NCBI GenBank assembly: GCA_018241505.1
Contig: JAFEDS010000017.1
Location: 124,001-188,000 of the forward strand
Origin: Pseudomonadota bacterium
GTDB taxonomy: Bacteria; Pseudomonadota; Gammaproteobacteria; Steroidobacterales; Steroidobacteraceae
DNA: 64,000 bases
Direction: 5' to 3'
Below are positions 31,660-40,536 of this stretch, piece after piece. Within the stretch, counting starts at the first letter, position 1, and the number at the start of each line of letters is the position of its first letter. Under the pieces are notes generated by a model. The model searched no databases and had not been told where the DNA came from. It saw nothing but the letters and a program-made list of their open reading frames with translations. The translations under genes were made by a program, and so were the position numbers.

Positions 31660-33930
31660 GTGGGCAACGATCGCTGGCTGCGCGTCAAAGAAGTATTTAC
31701 CACCGCGTTGGAACAGGATCGGGCACAGCTTGGTGCCTTCCTCGATCGGGCCTGTGCCAATGATTCGGCCCTGCGCGCCGAGGTGGAGTCGCTGTTGGAG
31801 GCACACGCAGACAGCGGTGATTTCATTGAACGGCCGGCCGCGGCGCGCCTGGAATCACCGCCGGCACCGGATTGGATCGGCCGCCGCATCGGTGCTTACC
31901 GCATTGTCGGGACGCTGGGCAGCGGCGGCATGAGCGATGTGTTCCGGGCCGTGCGCGCCGATGATGAGTATCACAAGGAAGTGGCCGTCAAGATTTTGCG
32001 CGCGGGCTATGAAACGCAGTTCCTGATCGAGCGATTCAAGTCCGAAAAGCGCATGCTGGCCAGCCTCGATCATCCCAACATCGCTCGCATCCTCGACGGC
32101 GGCACCACGAACGAGGGCCTCCCCTACCTCGTCATGGATTTCATCAAGGGCCGGCCGATCGACCAGTATTGTCACGAGCAGCACCTGTCGGAACGCCAGC
32201 GCGTGGAGCTGTTTCAACAGCTTTGTTCCGCCGTTCAATACGTCCACCAACACCTCATGGTCCACGCGGACCTCAAATGCGGCAACATCCTGGTCACTGA
32301 CGAGGGATCGGTCAGACTTCTGGATTTCGGGGTCTCCGAGCTGGTCAATTCGGGCTCGGTGCACAATCCGCAGGGCCTGGTGGCATTCACGCCCGAGTAC
32401 GCCAGCCCCGAACAGTTGCGCGGCGATGTCATTTCTACCGCCAGTGATGTGTATTCCCTGGGTGTTGTGTTGCACCGGCTCCTGACTGATGAGCTGCCGC
32501 CAGGAGGCACGCCGATAGCGGGTGACCTGGGCACCATTGTGCAAATGGCGCTGCAGCACGACCCGTCGGCCCGCTACCCGTCCGTCGAACAATTCAAGCT
32601 GGATATCGAGCGCCAACAGCACGGTTTTCCCGTCTCATGCCGGCCCGCCTCCTTTGCGTACCGGTTCAGGATGTTCTGCGGCCGCCATGGCACGGGCATC
32701 GCAATCCTGAGCGCGTTTGTGTTGTGCCTGATTGGCGGTGTGGTTGCCGCGAGCTGGGAAGCGCACGTTGCGCGGCAGGAGCGCGCCCGGGCGGAGCGCC
32801 ACTTCGCCGATGTGCGCAAGCTCGCCAGTACCTTCATGTTCGATCTGTACGAGTCGATTCAGAACCTGCCGGGTTCCACGCCGGCGCGCCACCTGTTGGT
32901 CCTCAACTCATTGAAGTATCTCGACGGGCTCGCTGCTGAATCCGGCGGTGACGTGACCATTCGGCGCGAGCTCGCGACGGCCTATGAGAAAGTCGCGGAC
33001 GTGCAGGGAGGCTATCGGCAGGCGAATCTCGGCGACTCCGCCGGCGCCATCGCGAGCTTCCACAAGGCGCTGGACATCCGTCAGGCCCTGCCGCCTGAGC
33101 CGGAGGTGCGGCGCGAATTGTTGCGGACCTACGGAAAGTTGGGAGAAGTCATGGCCGGTTCAGGCGACTCCGCGGGCGCCATCGCTACCTCCCGCCGTGC
33201 GCTCGCTCTCGCCGAGGAGTTGGCGGATCAGCCGGGCTCGACACTTCAGGATCGGCGCAACCTCGGCAGCGTGTACGTGTCCCTCGGCTGGCAGATCGCT
33301 CAGTCCGGCGAGACCGAGCGCGGCCTATTGTTGATGAATCAAGGCACGGCGCTATTTGAAAGTCTCGTCGACACCGACCCGAAGGATGCCCGAAGCCGCC
33401 ACAATGCCGCGGTCGCGTACGGCCGAATGGGCGAAATTCTCATCGGCATCGAACGCTACAGCGACGCATTTGCGTTACATACCAAGCAACAGCAGTTCGC
33501 ACACACACTTGCAGTTGCGGACCCCACCAACGCCGAGCTGCGAACCCTCGAAGCTTACGCGTTGCTCGGCATGGCCACCGTGTTGTCGAAGCGCGGTGCG
33601 GCGCAGGATGCTTTGTCGAAACAGACCGAAGCCTCAAATACTCTGCGATCCCTGTTTGATGCCGACGCGAAAGACACCGAGGCGCGCTTCAACGCGGCGT
33701 TCGCGTTGAGCGAGGTGAGTGCCACGCTGGCCTCGCTGGAGCACTTTCAGGAGGCCGAGCTGAAGCTGCGGGATGCACTGGCCATCATAGAACCGCTGGC
33801 AGCGACTGATGACCCTGCCATGGCCCATGCGCGCAAGTTGCAGGGAGTGGACAACGAGCGGTTGGCCAAGGTGGTCGCCCGAACTGGCGCAAATCGGAAC
33901 TCTCCAGGCGCAGCCGTACCGCTCAAATGA
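31660..33930 (+). CDS. Membrane Ser/Thr protein kinase with TPR sensor domain, HAD-loop variant
   Basis: A 756-residue kinase. GTG 31660 is preferred (AAGGGA 7 bases upstream); an ATG at 31636 would overlap the sigma gene. The kinase domain has the glycine loop GSGGMSDV, Lys111 (VAVKIL), Asp222 of DFG and SPE after the activation segment. The catalytic loop reads HADLKCGN (His202, Ala203, Asp204): the Arg of HRD is replaced by Ala, so it is a non-RD kinase. A membrane helix lies at about residues 346-366. The extracytoplasmic part is TPR-like helices. It is coupled to the upstream ECF sigma factor, which it probably controls by phosphorylation (inferred). Confidence 0.92.
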   Translation: MGNDRWLRVKEVFTTALEQDRAQLGAFLDRACANDSALRAEVESLLEAHADSGDFIERPAAARLESPPAPDWIGRRIGAYRIVGTLGSGGMSDVFRAVRADDEYHKEVAVKILRAGYETQFLIERFKSEKRMLASLDHPNIARILDGGTTNEGLPYLVMDFIKGRPIDQYCHEQHLSERQRVELFQQLCSAVQYVHQHLMVHADLKCGNILVTDEGSVRLLDFGVSELVNSGSVHNPQGLVAFTPEYASPEQLRGDVISTASDVYSLGVVLHRLLTDELPPGGTPIAGDLGTIVQMALQHDPSARYPSVEQFKLDIERQQHGFPVSCRPASFAYRFRMFCGRHGTGIAILSAFVLCLIGGVVAASWEAHVARQERARAERHFADVRKLASTFMFDLYESIQNLPGSTPARHLLVLNSLKYLDGLAAESGGDVTIRRELATAYEKVADVQGGYRQANLGDSAGAIASFHKALDIRQALPPEPEVRRELLRTYGKLGEVMAGSGDSAGAIATSRRALALAEELADQPGSTLQDRRNLGSVYVSLGWQIAQSGETERGLLLMNQGTALFESLVDTDPKDARSRHNAAVAYGRMGEILIGIERYSDAFALHTKQQQFAHTLAVADPTNAELRTLEAYALLGMATVLSKRGAAQDALSKQTEASNTLRSLFDADAKDTEARFNAAFALSEVSATLASLEHFQEAELKLRDALAIIEPLAATDDPAMAHARKLQGVDNERLAKVVARTGANRNSPGAAVPLK

Positions 33931-35095
33931 CATTCGCCTCGAGCAGCGGACGGTTCGCAACCAGCCGCTCATACGACAGGTCCGACAGGTCCAGAGTTAC
34001 GAACCGCCCGTGACAAATCAACTCCGCGACGCCGCGAGCCACCACCGGCGCCTGTTGTATCCCGTGCCCCGAGAAGCCATTGAGCATGAGCAGGTTGGCA
34101 ATCCGCGGGTGAAACCCCACGATCCCGTTGTGATCGAACAGGTTCATTTCGTAGTAGCCGGCCCAGGCGCGCTCCAGCCTGGCCGCTTCGAACGCGGGAA
34201 TGCGCTGCGCCAGCGCGGGCCACAACACCGACTCGAATGACTGGTAGTCCGGATCGAGGGGCGCGTCGTCGGGATCGGCATCGGGCGGCATGCCGGCGAT
34301 GTAGTGAGGCCCTTCCGGGCGAATCCAGAAACCCGACGGGTCGATCAGCAGCGGGAAAGGCTCGAGCCGGGTGGGACACGAAATGACATACACCGTGCGC
34401 CTGCGTGCCGCAACGGGCAGATCGAACCCGGCCAACTTCGCAACCGAACGCGCCCACGGACCCGCCGCATTCACCACATAGCGGCTCGCGATCGCCGTGC
34501 CGTCGGCAAGGCCGACACTCTCGATGCGCCCCCTGTTTGCGCCCATGCCGCACACTTCACCGCGCAGGTAAGTCACACCTTGCGATCGTGCCCGGTTCTT
34601 GAAGGCAGCCAGAAGCGCATAGCCATCAAACCATCCCTCGCCGCTGAGTCCGAGAGAGCCGGCCGACAGATCGGCCGTATGCAGCCAGGAAAAGCGCGCA
34701 GCCAGCTCGGCAGCGCCGAGCAACGCCACATCGGCGCCCAACTCACGTTGAATCGCGTGAGCCCGACGCAGTGAGGCGAGACCCGAAGATTGCGCAAGAT
34801 ACAGGTAGCCGCGTTCCTTCAAACCAATATCGACATGGGCTCCCGCCACCTCGAGCAACTCATCCGCCTGGCGCATGAAGCCGATGCTGGCCTGGGAAAT
34901 CCGGATATTGATGGGGGTCGTGAATTGCTGCCGGATGGAAGCAGCGGACAATGCGGAAGACGCCTCCGAGTAGGTGGGATCCCGCTCAATAACCACGACC
35001 GACACACTCGGATCGAGCCGCGTCAGCCAGTAGGCCAACGCCGATCCCATGATGCCACCACCCACGATTGCGACGTCCGCTCGACTGAACGTCAT
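33923..35095 (-). CDS. FAD-dependent oxidoreductase (DAO family, FOXRED1/sarcosine oxidase-like)
   Basis: A 390-residue flavoenzyme distinct from the one at 13981. The FAD motif GGGIMGSALAYWLT is at residues 12-25, followed by Glu37. SASIRQQFTTPINIRI matches the loop of N-methyl-amino-acid or dimethylglycine-type members. The C-terminal FAD signature is NGFSGHGIQQAPVVARGVAE. Likely substrates are secondary or tertiary amines. It is convergent with the kinase (8 bp overlap) and follows the DsbA-like gene on the same strand after 68 bp. Confidence 0.88.
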   Translation of the reverse strand: MTFSRADVAIVGGGIMGSALAYWLTRLDPSVSVVVIERDPTYSEASSALSAASIRQQFTTPINIRISQASIGFMRQADELLEVAGAHVDIGLKERGYLYLAQSSGLASLRRAHAIQRELGADVALLGAAELAARFSWLHTADLSAGSLGLSGEGWFDGYALLAAFKNRARSQGVTYLRGEVCGMGANRGRIESVGLADGTAIASRYVVNAAGPWARSVAKLAGFDLPVAARRRTVYVISCPTRLEPFPLLIDPSGFWIRPEGPHYIAGMPPDADPDDAPLDPDYQSFESVLWPALAQRIPAFEAARLERAWAGYYEMNLFDHNGIVGFHPRIANLLMLNGFSGHGIQQAPVVARGVAELICHGRFVTLDLSDLSYERLVANRPLLEANVI

Positions 35096-35163
35096 AGCCC
35101 CTCCGGGCGCTCAAAGCCGCACTTTACGGCGGTGGCCCCCGCCGCCAGGAGGTCCAAGTCGGA

Positions 35164-35817
35164 TTACTTTCCGGCAGCCACCTGCGCCAGGGCCTGCTCA
35201 AATGCCTCCACTGGCTGACCGCCCTGGACCAGATACTCGTCATTCAGGATAACAGCCGGAACTGAATGAATCCCACTGCGCAGATAAAGTTGCTCGCGGG
35301 CACGAACCTCTGCGGCATATTCATCGGATGCCACAATGGCGCGGGCACGCTCGGGATCGAGCCCCACGCTCGCCGCCACATTAACCAATACCTCAGAGTC
35401 GCTCGGGTTACGGCCCTCGGTGAAATACGCCGCGAACAATGCTTCCTTCAAGGCCACCTGCTTGCCGCCGCCTTCGACCTCGGCCCAATGCAACAGCCGA
35501 TGTGCGTTGAACGTGTTGTAGATCCGATCGCGCCTGGCCATATCAAATGTAAAACCGAGTTGCGCGCCGCGGGACGCTATCACCTCCCGGTTGCGCAGCA
35601 CCTGCTCCTGGGTCGAGCCGTACTTCGCGGTGACGTGCTCCATCAGGTCCTCGCCTTCCGGTGCCATCTGCGGGTTGAGCTCGAAGGGCTGAAAGTGGAT
35701 ATCGGCGCTCACCCGGCCGTCGAGACGCCCCAAAGCGGCCTGCAGGGACTTGAGCCCGATGACACACCAGGGGCAGGAGACATCCGACACAAAATCGATC
35801 TTGATCCGGGCGCTCAT
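35164..35817 (-). CDS. DsbA-family (FrnE-like) oxidoreductase
   Basis: A 217-residue thioredoxin-fold protein with an inserted helical domain, typical of cytosolic FrnE-type 2-hydroxychromene-isomerase/DsbA relatives. The active site is SCPWC (Cys15, Cys18). No signal peptide is present, so it works in the cytoplasm. GIHSVPAVILNDEYLVQGGQ near residues 181-200 contains the cis-proline loop. A CGTGAT-N4-ATCACG dyad lies upstream at 35902-35917. Confidence 0.9.
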   Translation of the reverse strand: MSARIKIDFVSDVSCPWCVIGLKSLQAALGRLDGRVSADIHFQPFELNPQMAPEGEDLMEHVTAKYGSTQEQVLRNREVIASRGAQLGFTFDMARRDRIYNTFNAHRLLHWAEVEGGGKQVALKEALFAAYFTEGRNPSDSEVLVNVAASVGLDPERARAIVASDEYAAEVRAREQLYLRSGIHSVPAVILNDEYLVQGGQPVEAFEQALAQVAAGK

Positions 35818-35901
35818 TTCGTCCTCAGCAATGGGAATGGGGCGGCAGGCTGCACAGAATTAGGGTTTTTGCCCGGTATTCAAGCGTTCGCCCCACCCAT
35901 T

Positions 35902-35917
35902 CGTGATACGGATCACG
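35902..35917. promoter_or_regulatory. CRP/FNR-type palindrome candidate
   Basis: Perfect inverted repeat CGTGAT-ACGG-ATCACG in the divergent region between the DsbA-like gene (start 35817) and the small membrane protein gene (start 35984). The TGAT-N4-ATCA core matches the pattern of CRP/FNR-family sites (family knowledge). Which gene it controls is uncertain. Confidence 0.4.
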
Positions 35918-35983
35918 GCCCCGCGGCCGCCAGGTCCATTACGGTTCATGCGTTGAAGATTGAGTCAAACGAAGGTGTGAGCT

Positions 35984-36172
35984 GTGTTTGCTGCGTTCAA
36001 GATCATCGCCACGATCATGCTGGCCGGCGCATCCGTTGTCGCGGCTATTGTTGAGTCAGAGCATCCGCTCGTTCTCGGGTGCGTCTGCGCCGCGTTCGCG
36101 ATCGGCATAGTGGGTGCCGAAGGTTATCGCTGGTACCGCAACAACAGCGTACGTTCTTCGATTCCCAGATAG
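35984..36172 (+). CDS. Small two-helix membrane protein (hypothetical)
   Basis: A 62-residue ORF starting at GTG 35984 with AAGG upstream. It encodes two hydrophobic segments (about residues 5-23 and 29-46) and a basic tail (YRWYRNN). There is no recognised family. It is supported only by its composition, spacing and the dyad upstream. Confidence 0.4.
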   Translation: MFAAFKIIATIMLAGASVVAAIVESEHPLVLGCVCAAFAIGIVGAEGYRWYRNNSVRSSIPR

Positions 36173-36188
36173 CGCACCGCACCGGCGG

Positions 36189-37478
36189 CTAGGTAACAGC
36201 CGTTTCCGCTACGCGCATGAGCCGTGGGCTCAGCGAGTGAATCACTACCATTCCGACAATATAGGCGCCACCGGCAAGCGCGAAGATCGGCTGATAGCTG
36301 CCAAATACCTCCAGTATGTAACCGTTGTACTTCGACATCAGCATTCCCCCGACCGCCCCGGCCATTCCGCCGACTCCCACGACCGAACCAACCGCCACCC
36401 GCGGAAACAGGTCGGAGGGCAAGGTCATGAGGTTGGCCGACCAGGCCTGATGAGCCGCCGTCGCCAGGCCGATAATGGCCACCGCAAACCACAACTGCGC
36501 GACAAACTGCGCGGCCACGATGGGAATCACCGCCACTGCACATACTGACATGGTGATCTTGCGTGCGGCGTTGGCCGAACGCCCGGATTTCATCAGCTTC
36601 GATGAGACCCAGCCGCCGATCACCGAGCCGAAATCCGACAACAGGTAGATGGCCACCAGGGGCGGACCGAATGACTTCAGGTCGAGGTGGTAGCGCTTGC
36701 TGAGAAAGTCCGGCAGCCAGAACAGGTACAGCCACCAGATGGGATCGGTGAGAAACTTGCCCAACGCGTAAGCCCAGGTTTCACGCAGCCGCAGCAGCTT
36801 CAACCAGGACACCGAAGTTGAGCTTGCGGGAACAACGCTCTCTTCGGACTGAATGTAGGCCAGCTCCGCGGGCGACACCTTCTTGTGGACCCACGGGCTG
36901 CGATACATCGCAAGCCACGCGATCAACCATACGAAGGTGGCCACTCCCGTCGCGACAAACGCGGCGCGCCATCCCCACGCCAAAGTAATCGCCGGAACGA
37001 CCAGCGGGGTGACAATCGCGCCGACGTTGGACCCGGCATTGAAAACGCCCACCGCCAGCGCCCTCTCCTTCTGTGGGAACCACTCCGAGGTCGCTTTCAG
37101 GCTGGCAGGAAAGCTGCCCGACTCACCGAGGCCCAACGTAAAGCGCGCGATCGCGAACTGCGTGACGGTATGCACGAACCCATGGGCAATGTGCGAAAGC
37201 GTCCACGCCGAAAAGGCGATCGCATAACCCAACCGGGCACCAATCCGGTCGATGAGGGGGCCGAATCCGAGATAACCGATGGCGTAGGCGCATTGGAACC
37301 AGAAGACAATGTCCGCGTAGGCGACTTCCGACCAGTTCAGCTCGGCCTGCAAGGTGGGCTTGAGAACGCCGATGGTTTGCCGGTCGATATAGTTGATGGC
37401 GGTTGCCGCAAACAGCAGCGCGCAGATCATCCAGCGATAGCGGCCGGCCTGTGCCGGCACCGTTTCACTGCTCAGCAT
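36189..37478 (-). CDS. MFS transporter (ACS family, ExuT/GarP-like)
   Basis: A 429-residue inner-membrane permease with about twelve helices. The anion:cation symporter subgroup signature includes NYIDRQTIGVLKPTLQAEL at the first loop and GLGESGSFPASLKATSEWFP at about residues 115-134. It would import a sugar acid or other organic anion by proton symport. The ACS family knowledge gives the type, not the substrate. It is divergent from the PLP deaminase-like gene, suggesting joint use of one compound. Confidence 0.9.
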   Translation of the reverse strand: MLSSETVPAQAGRYRWMICALLFAATAINYIDRQTIGVLKPTLQAELNWSEVAYADIVFWFQCAYAIGYLGFGPLIDRIGARLGYAIAFSAWTLSHIAHGFVHTVTQFAIARFTLGLGESGSFPASLKATSEWFPQKERALAVGVFNAGSNVGAIVTPLVVPAITLAWGWRAAFVATGVATFVWLIAWLAMYRSPWVHKKVSPAELAYIQSEESVVPASSTSVSWLKLLRLRETWAYALGKFLTDPIWWLYLFWLPDFLSKRYHLDLKSFGPPLVAIYLLSDFGSVIGGWVSSKLMKSGRSANAARKITMSVCAVAVIPIVAAQFVAQLWFAVAIIGLATAAHQAWSANLMTLPSDLFPRVAVGSVVGVGGMAGAVGGMLMSKYNGYILEVFGSYQPIFALAGGAYIVGMVVIHSLSPRLMRVAETAVT

Positions 37479-37558
37479 GGTGGTTCTTAGTGTACGCGGT
37501 TGTCATCGCCGTGCGCATCCCTCAGTATCGTCGCAAACCCCCGGACAAAAGGCACTCC

Positions 37559-38866
37559 GTGTTGGATCTAACGGCGCTGACAGGACACAAATTGTCATCT
37601 GCATCGAAGGGCATCCCCGACGCCCTGGACGGTGTAAGCATTGCCGATGTGCCGAAGCGAGGCCTGAACGTGCTGCGGCACGCATTTCCAGCGCCCGTGG
37701 CGGTGCTGCGCCAAAGCGCAATACGCGGCAACATCGAGCTCATGCGCCGGTACACGCAGTCGTCCAATGTCGAGCTGGCGCCCCACGGCAAGACCACCAT
37801 GGCTCCGCAGTTGTTCGATATGCAACTTGCGGCGGGTGCGTGGGGAATGACATGCGCTACCGCGGCTCACTTGCGGCTCTACAGGCGATTCGGAGTGCCC
37901 CGGATCGTCATGGCGAATCAACTGCTCGATGCGGATTCCGTCCGGTTTGTCGCCCGGCAACTGGCCGAGGATCCCGGCTTTGAGTTTTACGGGATCGTGG
38001 ACTCTGTTGCCGGCGCACGTGGCTACTTCGAGGTCCTGGCGGGGCTGCCTCGCAGCCGGCCGGTCAACCTGCTGCTGGAAGTGGGTGCAATGGGCGGCCG
38101 CACGGGCCTGAGAACCCTTGACGGCGCAGTGACAGTGGCCACGGAAATCGGCGAAATGAGTGCCGGCGGTTCCTTACGGCTGGCAGGCATCGAGGCGTTC
38201 GAGGGAATTTTTGCCGGCAGCCCGCGCGAGGCCGAGACAAATGTCACCTCTTTCATGCAACAGGTGGCCGAGGTGGCCCGCAAATGCGACACGGCCGGCA
38301 CCTTTGGAGTCGACGAAGTCATTCTGACGGCGGGCGGCTCGGCGCACTTCGACCAGGTGGTGAAGGCACTCGAGACAATCCGACTGTCGCGGCCAACCCG
38401 GGTTGTGCTGCGCTCGGGGTGCTACATCACACACGACCACGGCTTTTACGCGACGGCCGTCGACCGGCTGCGCGAGCGCAGCGCCGGGACCGACAGCGTG
38501 TTTGTTCAACAGAGTTTCGAGCCGGCACTGGAGCTCTGGACGACCGTGCAGTCTTTGCCGGAACCCGGGTTGGCCATCATGGCCCTGGGTAAACGGGATG
38601 TGTCATTCGACCTGGGGCTGCCGGTGCCGTTGCTGCACCTGCCGGGCGGGGCCAACGGATCGCCGGTCAGCATTCGCGGCAAGGCGGAGCTTGTCAAGCT
38701 GAATGACCATCACGGCTACTTGAAATTCCATGGACTGAATTTGAGCGTCGGCGATCGTATCGCGGTCGGTATTTCCCATCCCTGCACTACATTCGACCGG
38801 TGGGAGCATTTGTTTGTTGTGAATGATGCCTATGATGTTGTGTCGGTGGTGCGGACCTATTTTTAG
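37559..38866 (+). CDS. PLP-dependent D-amino-acid deaminase/alanine racemase-fold protein
   Basis: A 435-residue fold-type III PLP enzyme. The N-terminal alanine-racemase-like domain has Lys78 in APHGKTTMAP, the likely PLP lysine. The C-terminal D-serine-dehydratase-like domain has the metal-binding HPCTTFDRW near residues 410-418. GTG 37559 is chosen because AAAGG lies 7-11 bases before it and the earlier open frame overlaps the MFS region. Family members are D-serine, D-threonine or D-3-hydroxyaspartate deaminases/aldolases. It is divergent from the MFS transporter. Confidence 0.85.
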   Translation: MLDLTALTGHKLSSASKGIPDALDGVSIADVPKRGLNVLRHAFPAPVAVLRQSAIRGNIELMRRYTQSSNVELAPHGKTTMAPQLFDMQLAAGAWGMTCATAAHLRLYRRFGVPRIVMANQLLDADSVRFVARQLAEDPGFEFYGIVDSVAGARGYFEVLAGLPRSRPVNLLLEVGAMGGRTGLRTLDGAVTVATEIGEMSAGGSLRLAGIEAFEGIFAGSPREAETNVTSFMQQVAEVARKCDTAGTFGVDEVILTAGGSAHFDQVVKALETIRLSRPTRVVLRSGCYITHDHGFYATAVDRLRERSAGTDSVFVQQSFEPALELWTTVQSLPEPGLAIMALGKRDVSFDLGLPVPLLHLPGGANGSPVSIRGKAELVKLNDHHGYLKFHGLNLSVGDRIAVGISHPCTTFDRWEHLFVVNDAYDVVSVVRTYF

Positions 38867-38909
38867 ATGACGGTTCAGCGGTTTGACGCCCGCGTGCGCC
38901 CCCGGCAGC

Positions 38910-39815
38910 TCAGCCACCCGCGCCCACATGCTCGCGCATTGCCGCCACGAAGGCGCGGACCTTCTGCGGCCGGTAGCGGCTCGCGGGGAATACCGCGTTC
39001 ACCGCGCCACTCGGCAAACTCCACTTCGGCAGCAGCCTCACCAACCGCCCCGCCTCGACATCCCCCCGCACAACAAACTCCGGCAACACGGTCGCGCATC
39101 CCGCCAGCGCCATCGCCCGGGTGGCCAGCGCCGTGTTGGCAATGATAGTCGACTGAAACTGAACCACCTTCTTCACGCCACGTGCCCCGGTGAAGTGCCA
39201 GGTCAGCGGATGCGGCATGACGGACAGCACAGCGAATGGCAGGTTCGCCACCTCACCCGGCTGAGTGGGAGTTGATTTTCCCACCGCATCCGGATGCGCC
39301 ACCAGCCATTGATCAAACGACGTGATGCGCACAGCCTGCAGCCGCGAGTCCACCAGCCTTCCCAATCGAATCGCAACATCGATCCCCTCCCCCACCAGAT
39401 CAAACAGCCGATCGCCGCTCAACAGCTCAATGCGCAACCCGGGATGCCGCAACTGCAGCCGCGTTGCCACAGGCGCGACGACACTCGCGCCATAGTCAAC
39501 CGGCGCCGTAATCCGCAATGTCCCCGACAACTCCGTGGCGCTCCGGCCCGCCGCCTGCACGGCCAACTCCGCATCGCGGACGATTGCGCGACAGGACTCG
39601 TAGAATCGCTCGCCCGTCTCGGTCAGTGACAGCTTACGGGTCGTGCGAATCAACAAGCTCGCGCCGACCTCCGCCTCCAGGCGTTGCATGTGGGTGCTGA
39701 CGGCTGTCTTGGCGATGCCGAGCCGCGCCGCCGCCGCGGTCAGCGACCCCATTTCCACCACCGCCACAAAGACCACGAAACGATTCAGATTGGTCGCCGC
39801 CAGAGTCGTGCTCAT
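38910..39815 (-). CDS. LysR family transcriptional regulator
   Basis: A 301-residue regulator. The winged-helix DNA-binding domain contains AAARLGIAKTAVSTHMQRLEAEVGASLL at about residues 22-49 (quoted in parts). The effector domain begins near residue 90. It is divergent from the NmrA-like reductase with 100 bp between. It is of the CrgA-like subgroup, usually activators or repressors of the adjacent gene. Confidence 0.93.
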   Translation of the reverse strand: MSTTLAATNLNRFVVFVAVVEMGSLTAAAARLGIAKTAVSTHMQRLEAEVGASLLIRTTRKLSLTETGERFYESCRAIVRDAELAVQAAGRSATELSGTLRITAPVDYGASVVAPVATRLQLRHPGLRIELLSGDRLFDLVGEGIDVAIRLGRLVDSRLQAVRITSFDQWLVAHPDAVGKSTPTQPGEVANLPFAVLSVMPHPLTWHFTGARGVKKVVQFQSTIIANTALATRAMALAGCATVLPEFVVRGDVEAGRLVRLLPKWSLPSGAVNAVFPASRYRPQKVRAFVAAMREHVGAGG

Positions 39816-39915
39816 TCGATTGTCCGCTTCTATAGGACTGTGAAGGCTGGATTATCCATCTTATCCGGACGCAGCGGCAGGACTATCGTGAGCAGCGGTT
39901 ACTCGGGAGAAACGG

Positions 39916-40527
39916 ATGAAAATTGCGATCATTGGCGCTACCGGCAACGTGGGCTCGCGGCTAGTTGATGAGGCCCTGAGTCGAGGTCACCAGGTTACGG
40001 CCGTTGCGCGGAATGCGTCGCGGCTGCCGCCGGATGAGAACCTGGCCTGCGCGGCTGCCGACGCCAGCGATCCTGAACAACTCGCGCGATCACTGGAGGG
40101 ACACGATGTTGTCATGAGCGCTACACCCTTTCGGCTGGTCAAACCGGGGAATTTGCTCGGGGCCGTGCGCCGATCCGGTGTCAAACGTTACCTCGTCGTC
40201 GGCGGAGCCGGCAGCCTGGAAGTCGCGCCCGGACTGGCCCTCGTGGACTCGCCTGGTTTCCCCGCGCTTTATCGTGAGGAATCGCTTGCGGGCAAAACAT
40301 TCCTGGCAGCCCTGCGCCAGGCCGACGATCTCGACTGGACGATGCTCAGTCCGTCGGCCTCGTTCACCGCCGGGAAACGAACCGGGGTATTTCGACTCGG
40401 GCACGACTCACTGCTCACGGCAGCCGACGGCAAGAGCTGGGTCTCTTTCGAAGATTTCGCAATTGCCATGCTCAACGAGGCTGAGCGGCCGGAGCATATC
40501 CGACAGCGCTTCACCGTTGGTTATTGA
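39916..40527 (+). CDS. NmrA/SDR-like NAD(P)-binding protein
   Basis: A 203-residue atypical SDR. The cofactor motif GATGNVGSR is at residues 7-15 and Arg32 after the second strand suggests NADP(H). The GAVRRSGVKRYLVVGGAGSLEV stretch and DWTMLSPSASF are typical of the YwnB-like subgroup (parts quoted). It lacks the YxxxK catalytic pair of classical SDRs, so it may be a redox sensor or reductase with other chemistry. It is divergent from LysR, and a flavin-binding gene follows after 9 bp. Confidence 0.9.
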   Translation: MKIAIIGATGNVGSRLVDEALSRGHQVTAVARNASRLPPDENLACAAADASDPEQLARSLEGHDVVMSATPFRLVKPGNLLGAVRRSGVKRYLVVGGAGSLEVAPGLALVDSPGFPALYREESLAGKTFLAALRQADDLDWTMLSPSASFTAGKRTGVFRLGHDSLLTAADGKSWVSFEDFAIAMLNEAERPEHIRQRFTVGY

Positions 40528-40536
40528 GAAGGCGCC

